A DNA stretch of 5,452 bases from Clostridiaceae bacterium (GTDB taxonomy: Bacteria; Bacillota; Clostridia; Oscillospirales; Acutalibacteraceae), in assembly GCA_016292785.1 (NCBI GenBank), contig JAEDFL010000072.1, forward strand, positions 1-5,452. The letters run 5' to 3'. A program made the position numbers and the translations under genes. Shown piece by piece: positions 1 to 5,388 of the stretch. Every line of letters begins with the position of its first letter. Position 1 is the first letter of the stretch. Below the pieces are notes generated by a model, which was given only the letters and a program-made list of their open reading frames with translations, made no database searches and was not told where the DNA came from.

Positions 1-140
1 ATAACTCTGACATTGAAGATATCCTCAAACCGTTTGTCGCGAAGACAGCCGAGTGCCTTGACCGCCGCAATCTGAGAGGCGGTCAGCTTGTCTTTTTTCG
101 GCTCAATTCCGACAAGCTCAAAAGCCTTTTCTTTATCCAT
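1..140 (-). CDS. N-terminal fragment of a gene running off the window; possibly nitrite/sulfite reductase-like Fe-S protein
   Basis: The minus strand opens with ATG (138-140) and stays open for 46 codons to the window edge, so the C-terminus is missing. The start is supported by an AAAGGGG ribosome binding site at 149-155, 8 nt upstream, and by a good promoter further upstream. The peptide begins MDKEKAFELVGIEPKKDK and continues LTASQIAAVKALGCLRDKRF before a segment reading FEDIFNVRV. From memory, that last stretch resembles the start of the ferredoxin-like half domain of nitrite/sulfite reductase-type proteins in Clostridia, where a short lead is followed by FNVRV and then a 'ITxNGK' strand. 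The resemblance is tentative because no cluster-binding cysteines fall inside the window. The coding call is firm and the function is a guess. It is transcribed divergently from the metallo-hydrolase at 350. Confidence 0.6.
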   Translation of the reverse strand, partial: MDKEKAFELVGIEPKKDKLTASQIAAVKALGCLRDKRFEDIFNVRV

Positions 141-187
141 TATGATATCCCCTTTCAGGAAAAATTATAAAAAAATCACTGCTGTTT

Positions 188-216
188 ATGATAACATATC
201 AATATAACCGTGTCAA
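188..216 (-). promoter_or_regulatory. Sigma-A type promoter of the leftward partial gene
   Basis: Read on the minus strand, TTGACA (211-216) and TATCAT (188-193) are separated by exactly 17 bp. A TG pair one base before the -10 makes it an extended -10. It lies about 50 bp upstream of the leftward ATG at 140. This is a near-consensus vegetative promoter. Confidence 0.75.
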
Positions 217-228
217 TAATTTATCGCA

Positions 229-250
229 GTCAGATAATGTCAGATAATGT
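229..250. repeat. Tandem direct repeat GTCAGATAAT x2 (plus GT)
   Basis: The decamer GTCAGATAAT occurs at 229-238 and again at 239-248, followed by GT. The two copies are in exact tandem, one helical turn apart, and sit between the two divergent promoters. A regulator or looping site is an inference; the repeat itself is plain in the sequence. Confidence 0.6.
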
Positions 251-289
251 AAGACCAATCGTTTTTTGACTTTATTCTCAGTCAGCTTA

Positions 290-318
290 TTGACTTTAAG
301 TTGTTAAACAATTATAAT
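290..318 (+). promoter_or_regulatory. Sigma-A type promoter of the metallo-hydrolase gene
   Basis: TTGACT (290-295) and a perfect TATAAT (313-318) are 17 bp apart, giving a start of transcription near 325 and a short 5' leader. A copy of the -35 neighbourhood, TTGACTTTA, occurs 24 bp upstream at 266-274 but has no -10 at the right distance. Confidence 0.85.
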
Positions 319-349
319 CAATCTCAGAAAGTAAAAGGAGGAAAAAACT

Positions 350-1657
350 ATGACAACAGCAGAATTTATTGACGAGATTGGCGTTTCCTTTACAGGAAAA
401 ATTCTGGGTGAGCCGATTAACTGCGGTGCAGGACTTTCGATTGAAAACGAAACTGACGGCGGAGCAGATGATTCATATATTCTCATTAGCGGCGATGTCA
501 CATCAAAAATGTACCGTGATTTTATCGCCTCTCTTGAAGCAACGGGACGTAAAAAGACCTTTCACCGTGAGATAAACGGCAATATCTTTGTCGAGTTTGA
601 AAACGGAAAGAATATAATTTACACTTACTATACAGCCGAAACTCAGCTTGCCCGTGTTATAATCGACAACGCAAGCTCTCCGCTTTCGGAAATGGACGAC
701 AATGCCGACGATGTAAGGGGTAACACGGCTCTTATGCAGTTTTCGCTCAAATACGGCAAGATGCTCCGTTATGCAAGCTGTGACTGCGGAATGTTGTATG
801 TATTAAGACTGCGTGACAATTCGGTAATTATCATTGACGGCGGAGAAATTGAACAGTCCACCGAGGAAGCCTGCGATGAATTTATGCGCCGTCTTGAAGA
901 TTTGACGCAGACTCAGAAGGGCGGCAAAATCAGGGTGTCGGCATACATATGCACCCACAATCACGACGATCATATGGACTTCTTCATCAAGCTCCTCAAG
1001 CGTGAAAAGGATGTGCTTGAGGTTGAGCGTGTTATGTTCAACTTCCCGTCAAAAACTCTTATAGGTTATGTTCAGGATGCAGATGTGTCCTGCACCGATC
1101 TTCTCCGTGAGAGAATAAAGAAATACGCTCCCAACGCAAAGTTTCTTAAATTGCACACCGGTCAGACCGTGCGTTTTCCCGATGCAAGGCTTGAGGTGCT
1201 TACAACTCACGAGGATATTCTTCCTCGCTCCTACCGTGCGGCAGACGGTCAGACATACCGAAGCATCAACGAAACTACGACTGTCTTTCAGATCATTTTT
1301 GACGACTGCTCTGTTATGTTTCTCGGCGACGCCGAGGACGCAAACGGAGAGGCTCTGCTCTCTCTTTACGGCAAAAACTCGATGTCCTGCAAATATTTGC
1401 AATGCGCTCATCACTTGATAAACGACGACAGGAACATTTACGGAAATGTCAAAGCCGAAAAGCTCCTTGTTCCGCAGTGCCGCTATATCGCAATGTCCAC
1501 AGAAAAGGATAACACACGGTATCTGACCTCTCTTTTCGGTGCGGAAAATATGTACTTTGCAGGCGACTGCACCTATGTTTTCACGGTTGAGGACGGAAAA
1601 ACCTCGGTCGATTACTTTGAGCCAAAGGGCTATCTTTACGACAACAGCGGATATTAA
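350..1657 (+). CDS. ComEC-like metallo-beta-lactamase-fold hydrolase with an extra N-terminal domain
   Basis: This is a 435-residue metallo-beta-lactamase superfamily enzyme. The hydrolase part (about residues 145-420) shows the DGG strand-turn at 163-165, the metal-binding HxHxDH motif as H203, H205, D207 and H208, a GD motif with D327, and an AHH motif with H354-H355. The order HxHxDH, GD, HH is that of the soluble domain of ComEC-type DNA-uptake proteins, but there are no membrane segments and no signal peptide, so it is probably cytosolic and not a transporter. Residues 1 to about 140 form a separate small alpha/beta-looking domain of the kind I recall on other clostridial MBL proteins; its role is unknown. 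The ATG is fixed by AGGAGG at 336-341, 8 nt upstream. It is monocistronic, with its own promoter and terminator. Substrate unknown; a phosphodiester bond is a family-level guess. Confidence 0.85.
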   Translation: MTTAEFIDEIGVSFTGKILGEPINCGAGLSIENETDGGADDSYILISGDVTSKMYRDFIASLEATGRKKTFHREINGNIFVEFENGKNIIYTYYTAETQLARVIIDNASSPLSEMDDNADDVRGNTALMQFSLKYGKMLRYASCDCGMLYVLRLRDNSVIIIDGGEIEQSTEEACDEFMRRLEDLTQTQKGGKIRVSAYICTHNHDDHMDFFIKLLKREKDVLEVERVMFNFPSKTLIGYVQDADVSCTDLLRERIKKYAPNAKFLKLHTGQTVRFPDARLEVLTTHEDILPRSYRAADGQTYRSINETTTVFQIIFDDCSVMFLGDAEDANGEALLSLYGKNSMSCKYLQCAHHLINDDRNIYGNVKAEKLLVPQCRYIAMSTEKDNTRYLTSLFGAENMYFAGDCTYVFTVEDGKTSVDYFEPKGYLYDNSGY

Positions 1658-1671
1658 ATCCGAATAATTCA

Positions 1672-1715
1672 GCCGTTTTGAAAATGACTTTGTCGGTCAT
1701 TCAAAACGGCTTTTT
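1672..1715 (+). terminator. Rho-independent terminator of the metallo-hydrolase gene
   Basis: The arms GCCGTTTTGA..ATGAC (1672-1688) and GTCATTCAAAACGGC (1696-1710) form a 15-bp stem with a 2-nt A bulge and a 7-nt loop, followed by TTTTT (1711-1715). It starts 14 bp after the stop codon. On the minus strand there is no T-tract after the stem, so it is at best a weak terminator for the convergent gene. Confidence 0.85.
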
Positions 1716-1749
1716 AAAAATCAGTATTCCGATACAACGGTCTGTTTAG

Positions 1750-2115
1750 TTATGTTCGTTTTCCATAGTATTCCCGCTCTATCCATGTCATAAGAAGCCT
1801 GACTATCCTGTCCTGTTCGTTTTCCGTCAAGGCTCTGCCCTGCGGAACTCTGTACCATTTGTTAAGACAGCCCCTGCAACAGCAGGCACAGGCGTGCTGG
1901 GCGACAAAAACGGGATGCCCCCTCATCGGGGTCTGCTTGCCGTCATTCGGTATAACCGCAGGAGCAAGCCTTTTTGAAACAAAATCGGCGGCATGTGAAC
2001 GGATCAGGTCAAGTCCCCTTTCGTCAATATATTCAATGTCCTTTTTCGACAGGTGAAAGCCCGAACGGAATTTCGACCTTTTCAGCTTTTCAAGAGCTTC
2101 GTCAACGGTTTGCAC
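1750..2115 (-). CDS. DUF4186 family protein, Cys-rich, function unknown
   Basis: This 121-residue protein matches my memory of the DUF4186 family over nearly its full length. Family-like stretches are KFRSGFHLSKKD (15-26), a segment ending in RSHAADF (39-45), RLAPAVIPNDGKQTPMRGHP (49-68) and the core VAQHACACCCRGCLNKW (71-87). The conserved residues H67, H74, C76, C78-C80 and C83 could bind a metal, but that is inference and no function is established. Basic residues are frequent; there is no signal peptide or membrane span, so it is probably cytosolic. The start is GTG at 2113-2115, chosen because AGAAGGA lies 6 nt upstream and an in-frame TAA occurs about 10 codons further up. It is convergent with the metallo-hydrolase and divergent from the SDR, with its own promoter. 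Coding and family call firm. Confidence 0.88.
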   Translation of the reverse strand: MQTVDEALEKLKRSKFRSGFHLSKKDIEYIDERGLDLIRSHAADFVSKRLAPAVIPNDGKQTPMRGHPVFVAQHACACCCRGCLNKWYRVPQGRALTENEQDRIVRLLMTWIEREYYGKRT

Positions 2116-2144
2116 GTAAATCCTTCTTTTTATCAGTTTGATTT

Positions 2145-2173
2145 ATTATATCACAGCAACAGTAAATTTTCCA
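2145..2173 (-). promoter_or_regulatory. Extended -10 promoter of the DUF4186 gene
   Basis: On the minus strand TATAAT (2145-2150) is preceded by TGA, giving a TGnTATAAT extended -10 (2145-2153). A weak -35, TGGAAA at 2168-2173, lies 17 bp away. It is 29 bp upstream of the GTG start. Confidence 0.65.
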
Positions 2174-2212
2174 GTATAAAAGACGCAGTATTTTTTCGAT
2201 ATAAATGACCGA

Positions 2213-2242
2213 TTGACAACAGGTTTTTATATGTGATAGAAT
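2213..2242 (+). promoter_or_regulatory. Promoter of the SDR gene
   Basis: TTGACA (2213-2218) is an exact -35 and TAGAAT (2237-2242) a good -10, spaced 18 bp, with TGA just before the -10. It lies 31 bp upstream of the GTG start at 2274, back to back with the DUF4186 promoter. Confidence 0.7.
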
Positions 2243-2273
2243 TAAAAAAATTGCACGAACCGAGGTAATAAAA

Positions 2274-3068
2274 GTGAGTAAAAACAAAGTCGCCGTTATC
2301 ACGGGCGCAGGATCGGGAATAGGTCTTGCCACAGCCGAAATGCTCAGAGACAAAGGCTATACGGTTTACAATCTCAGCCGTCACCCTGCCGCCGAAGAAA
2401 AAAGCAAATTTATCTTTGCCGATGTTTCCGACAGCGAAACGATCGGCACGGCTGTTGAACAGGTTATTTCGGAAAGCGGACGAATTGATCTTCTTGTCAC
2501 TTCGGCAGGAATGGGAGTTTCGGGTGCGGTCGAGTTCATCGAAGAAAACGATATGAAGCGGCAGTTTGAGGTCAACCTTTTCGGAACGATAAACACGGTC
2601 AAGGCTGTTCTGCCGCAGATGAGAAAGCAAAAAAGCGGCAGAATAATCTGCATAAGCTCCGTTGCCGCAGTTTATTCCATTCCGTTTCAAGCCTATTATT
2701 CGGCTTCAAAGTCGGCAATCAACGCTTTTGTTGACGCTCTGTCAAACGAGGTCAAGCCGTTTGGAATAGATGTCTCCTCGGTTATGCCGGGCGATATTTC
2801 AACAGGCTTCACAGCCGCAAGAAGCAAGACAAATGCCGGCGACGACGTTTATTCGGGAGTTATCGGCAATGCGGTTTCCGCAATGGAAAGGGACGAGAAA
2901 AACGGTATGACGCCCGAGTCGGTCGCAAGGCTCGTTGTAAAGCTCGCAGAGAAGAAAAAAATTGCTCCGCTTTACACGGTCGGAGTGAAATACAAGGCTC
3001 TTGTTTTCATATCAAGGCTCTTCCCTCACAAAACGGCGGTCAGCATCGTCGGAAAAATGTATAAATAA
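2274..3068 (+). CDS. Short-chain dehydrogenase/reductase (SDR family oxidoreductase)
   Basis: This 264-residue classical SDR is an NAD(P)-dependent oxidoreductase of unknown substrate. The Rossmann glycine motif TGAGSGIG is at 10-17. R36 at the end of the second strand suggests NADPH preference, and D50 in FADVSD fits the adenine contact. The NNAG motif is varied to TSAG (76-79). The catalytic tetrad is complete: N101, S129, Y142 and K146 (YSASK), with the usual 13-residue S-Y spacing, then MPG at 171-173. Length is typical. The start is GTG at 2274, supported by GAGG at 2262-2265, 8 nt upstream. No signal peptide, so cytosolic; a mildly hydrophobic, basic C-terminus could touch a membrane, but this is weak. 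It is a single-gene unit divergent from DUF4186 and convergent with the phosphatase. The SDR call is firm; the exact reaction cannot be told. Confidence 0.93.
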   Translation: MSKNKVAVITGAGSGIGLATAEMLRDKGYTVYNLSRHPAAEEKSKFIFADVSDSETIGTAVEQVISESGRIDLLVTSAGMGVSGAVEFIEENDMKRQFEVNLFGTINTVKAVLPQMRKQKSGRIICISSVAAVYSIPFQAYYSASKSAINAFVDALSNEVKPFGIDVSSVMPGDISTGFTAARSKTNAGDDVYSGVIGNAVSAMERDEKNGMTPESVARLVVKLAEKKKIAPLYTVGVKYKALVFISRLFPHKTAVSIVGKMYK

Positions 3069-3156
3069 TCTACGAAACAGAACACTATTTTAAAAAAACA
3101 GTTTAACATTTGCATATCCGCCGAAATTCAACGAAATCAGGCGGGACGCATCAGAG

Positions 3157-3221
3157 AAAAAACCGCCGAGCCACTTGATCGGATGTGAAATTTCACACCG
3201 TTAAAATGGCTGATCGGCGGT
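3157..3221 (-). terminator. Long compound terminator of the phosphatase gene
   Basis: Read on the minus strand, an outer stem pairs ACCGCCGA (plus 3214-3221) with TCGGCGGT (plus 3162-3169), extended by GCCA/TGGC across a 3-nt bulge, and ends in a run of T (plus A-run 3157-3162). Inside it is a second hairpin built on the perfect palindrome TGTGAAATTTCACA (3184-3197), extended by CGG/CCG. It lies about 50 bp after the phosphatase stop. On the plus strand it is followed by TAAAATATTT, so it would be a poor terminator for the SDR. The rest of the 203-bp gap at 3069-3271 holds only a weak CCGCC/GGCGG stem (3118-3144). Confidence 0.75.
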
Positions 3222-3271
3222 AAAATATTTATAATCGAAATACGGACAAATTGCCCGAGCCGGAAATGTGC

Positions 3272-4081
3272 TCAGCTTTCTCTCGGCAGACAGACGTAAT
3301 GATGTCTGATATTGAGATCCTCGGTCATATCAAGACCGTGCGAACCGCAGCCGCCGTCAATCTCGTGACAGCCGTGATCCATGGCAAAGCCGAGCAGGGT
3401 GTCGTGATTCTTCCAGTTTGTCTTTATAAGCTCATAGAACTGCGAGAATGCCGCTGAATTTTCACGAAGCTGACCGAGGGATATCGGAGCTTCGGGGCCG
3501 TTCTTGTGCATTACCGAATCATAGTTGCCGTTGTAAACAACGATGAAATCGTACTTATCCTCAATTATGAGCTGAGCCGCCTTTGCGTTAATCTCGGGTT
3601 CGGTTTCATAAATGAAATAGTCCATATCCCTCTCAAGGAAAATCTTTCCGATACTGCAGGTATCGTCTCCGATAATCGCAACCCTTTTTCCTGCACGGAT
3701 AAGTGCATCAAAGATCGTATCAACCGTCAGCACGGGCTTTCTGTAAGACTGAATACCGTGAACCTCAGGCTGTGCGCCCGAATACATTGTGGCAAAGCAA
3801 ACGGGCGTTACCGACGGCATAACCGTGCGGAACTGAATTGCAAGCTCGGTGCGTTCAACAGTATCCTCGAGAAATTCGGGATATTTGTCCTCTATCCACT
3901 GTGCGATAGCGTCGGGATTATACATAAACACTCTGTCCGCCTTGCGTCCGTTCAGCTTTTTCTCGGCATAGTCTGTCAAAGCCTTTGCAGGCTCTGCCGC
4001 TTCTTTCGGCGGCTCAATACCGATTACATCGCAGATTGCCGCACACAAGGTGTCAAGTGAAAGATTGTTATATTCGCCCAT
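3272..4081 (-). CDS. Alkaline phosphatase superfamily protein, nucleotide pyrophosphatase/phosphodiesterase type
   Basis: This 269-residue protein belongs to the alkaline phosphatase superfamily, closest to the type I phosphodiesterase/nucleotide pyrophosphatase group. The two-metal site can be read in order: D57 (YNPDAIA), the likely nucleophile T92 in PSVTPVCF followed by SGAQPEVHGI (101-110), D188 and H192 in YDSVMH, D235 and H236 in DHG, and H248 in GSHG. It is shorter than secreted relatives and has no signal peptide or membrane span, so it looks cytosolic. I recall near-full-length uncharacterised relatives in gut Clostridia; the substrate is unknown. The frame is open 17 codons further upstream to 4132, but the ATG at 4079-4081 is preferred because AGGAG lies 8 nt before it and the promoter overlaps the upstream extension. 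Single-gene unit with its own promoter and terminator. Confidence 0.88.
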   Translation of the reverse strand: MGEYNNLSLDTLCAAICDVIGIEPPKEAAEPAKALTDYAEKKLNGRKADRVFMYNPDAIAQWIEDKYPEFLEDTVERTELAIQFRTVMPSVTPVCFATMYSGAQPEVHGIQSYRKPVLTVDTIFDALIRAGKRVAIIGDDTCSIGKIFLERDMDYFIYETEPEINAKAAQLIIEDKYDFIVVYNGNYDSVMHKNGPEAPISLGQLRENSAAFSQFYELIKTNWKNHDTLLGFAMDHGCHEIDGGCGSHGLDMTEDLNIRHHYVCLPRES

Positions 4082-4103
4082 TTTAAACACTCCTTTTGTG
4101 GTA

Positions 4104-4121
4104 TGTGAGTATAATATCACA
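4104..4121. promoter_or_regulatory. Inverted repeat TGTGA-N8-TCACA over the phosphatase -10
   Basis: TGTGA (4104-4108) and TCACA (4117-4121) are perfect inverted pentamers 8 bp apart. The -10 hexamer lies exactly between them, so a protein bound here would block the promoter. One arm is also the TGTGA of the extended -10, so chance is possible. Confidence 0.35.
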
Positions 4122-4139
4122 GAAAAAAACAATTAGCAA
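4111..4139 (-). promoter_or_regulatory. Extended -10 promoter of the phosphatase gene
   Basis: On the minus strand TTGCTA (4134-4139) and TATTAT (4111-4116) are 17 bp apart, with TGA before the -10. The -35 abuts the T-tract of the serA terminator, so the two genes are separate units despite their close spacing. Confidence 0.7.
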
Positions 4140-4140
4140 G

Positions 4141-4191
4141 AAAAAAACTGCCGCAATAAGAGCAAGTCGTTTCCGCTCTCAGGCGACAGTT
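4141..4191 (-). terminator. Terminator of serA
   Basis: On the minus strand AACTGTCGC (plus 4183-4191) pairs with GCGGCAGTT (plus 4146-4154), 9 bp with one U-G pair. An inner GAGAGC/GCTCTT hairpin stacks inside, and a run of seven T follows (plus A4141-A4147). It begins 11 bp after the serA stop. The plus strand also has a T-rich run (4190-4199) beyond the stem, so it may work both ways. Confidence 0.85.
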
Positions 4192-4202
4192 ATTTTTTAT
4201 AC

Positions 4203-5327
4203 TTATTTAATCACTCTGACTCTGATAACGCCGTCAATAGCTTCAAGAGCTGCAACGTCTACCTCAGCGTCGGCAACGGAATATCCGTATGCTCCCCTGA
4301 CTGCACTCTTAGCGTCTGCGCCGAGCACGGCTTTAACGGCTTCAACGGCTTCCGCCTTGTGAATAACGCAGGTTCTTGCACCGTCAACTTTATCAAGCGG
4401 CATTCTCGGCATATTTACGGAGTTGACGATCTCGCCCTTTTCGATATATGCGATAAGCTCGTCTGCCGCCATCACGGCACAGTTATCCTCGCTTTCGGGA
4501 GTTGAAGCTCCGAGGTGAGGAATTGCGATTACTCCGTCAACGCCGATAACATCGTCCGACGGGAAGTCAGTAACATAAGCGGCGGCTTTTCCGCTCTCAA
4601 GTGCGGCAATAATGTCGGCGTTGTTTACAAGTCCGCCTCTTGCAAAGTTAAGTATTCTTACTCCGTCCTTGCAAAGTGCAAGAGTGTCCTTGTTGACGGT
4701 ATCCTTTGTGCCGTCGTTGAGAGGAACGTGGATTGTGATATAGTCGCTCTTTCTGAAGATATCGTTGATGTCCTCAACAACCTCTGTTTCGGCTGAAAGA
4801 GCGGATTTCACACCCTCCGAAAGGAAGGGATCGTAGCCGACTATCTTCATACCGAGAGCCTCAGCCGCCTGAGCGACCTTGAAGCCGATTGCGCCCAGAC
4901 CGATAACACCGAGTGTTTTGCCCATTATTTCGGGGCCTGCAAACTGAGACTTGCCTTTTTCAACGAGCTTCCCGACAGCTTCGCCCTCGCCCTTGAGTCC
5001 CTTGCACCAATCGTATGCGGCGGTAACCTTTCTCGAAGCGAGAAGCATTCCGCAGATAACAAGCTCCTTAACTGCGTTTGCGTTTGCGCCGGGAGTGTTG
5101 AAAACTACAATGCCCTGCTCGGCGCACTTGTCAACAGGAATATTGTTTGTTCCTGCTCCTGCACGGGCAATGGCAAGAGTTTCGGGAGAAAAAACAGTTT
5201 CGTGCATCGAAGCTGATCTGACCATTACGGCAGTCGGATTTTCACAGCTGTCAGAGCAGGAATATTTGCCGTCAAAACGGTCTGTACCGCAGGCGGCAAT
5301 TTTGTTGAGAGTAAGAATATTATACAT
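4203..5327 (-). CDS. serA: D-3-phosphoglycerate dehydrogenase
   Basis: SerA oxidises 3-phosphoglycerate to 3-phosphohydroxypyruvate with NAD, the first step of serine synthesis in the cytosol. The 374-residue protein has a substrate-binding domain (1 to about 95, then 280-310) around a Rossmann domain. Visible motifs are GAGTNNIPVD (57-66), the NAD-binding GLGAIG (143-148), D166 at the end of the second strand, catalytic R230 in ARGGLVN, and catalytic H271 in PHLGAST. The catalytic acid, Glu in most relatives, falls where this protein has D258-D259. A short ACT-like tail (about 317-374) ends in EAIDGVIRVRVIK, typical of SerA ends, but the middle is Ala/Val-rich and lacks a clear ligand loop. 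The frame extends 27 codons upstream, but the ATG at 5325-5327 is chosen for AAAGGAG 8 nt before it and because the family starts here. serC is not in the window. Confidence 0.93.
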   Translation of the reverse strand: MYNILTLNKIAACGTDRFDGKYSCSDSCENPTAVMVRSASMHETVFSPETLAIARAGAGTNNIPVDKCAEQGIVVFNTPGANANAVKELVICGMLLASRKVTAAYDWCKGLKGEGEAVGKLVEKGKSQFAGPEIMGKTLGVIGLGAIGFKVAQAAEALGMKIVGYDPFLSEGVKSALSAETEVVEDINDIFRKSDYITIHVPLNDGTKDTVNKDTLALCKDGVRILNFARGGLVNNADIIAALESGKAAAYVTDFPSDDVIGVDGVIAIPHLGASTPESEDNCAVMAADELIAYIEKGEIVNSVNMPRMPLDKVDGARTCVIHKAEAVEAVKAVLGADAKSAVRGAYGYSVADAEVDVAALEAIDGVIRVRVIK

Positions 5328-5350
5328 AAAATTATCTCCTTTTATAAAAT

Positions 5351-5388
5351 AAGGCTGTTCCGTTAAAGGTAAAGGCAACACAAGCCTT
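5351..5388. repeat. Inverted repeat in the serA leader
   Basis: AAGGCTGTT (5351-5359) and AACACAAGCCTT (5377-5388) can pair as 6 bp plus 3 bp across a 3-nt bulge, with a 17-nt loop. On the minus strand the hairpin lies just before the serA ribosome binding site and is followed by ATTTTATAAAAGG. It could influence translation or be part of a repeat; no known riboswitch or T-box signature is visible. Confidence 0.4.

Noticed and set aside
2151..2690. A 179-codon open frame on the minus strand
   Set aside because: It is antisense to the SDR and crosses the divergent promoter region. Its translation is Asn/Arg/Phe-rich and resembles nothing known to me.
3184..3197. A CRP/FNR-type binding site at TGTGAAATTTCACA
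   Set aside because: The half-site spacing is 4 bp instead of 6, the palindrome lies inside a terminator between convergent genes, and there is no promoter beside it.
3506..4060. A 184-codon open frame on the plus strand
   Set aside because: It lies wholly inside and antisense to the phosphatase gene, whose protein has clear active-site motifs. The plus-strand translation has no recognisable domain.
4082..4132. A 17-residue N-terminal extension of the phosphatase
   Set aside because: It overlaps the promoter -10 and the ribosome binding site of the better-supported start at 4081.
4951..5352. A 133-codon plus-strand frame opposite serA
   Set aside because: It is an antisense shadow of a well-conserved gene, rich in Ser, Pro and Ala.
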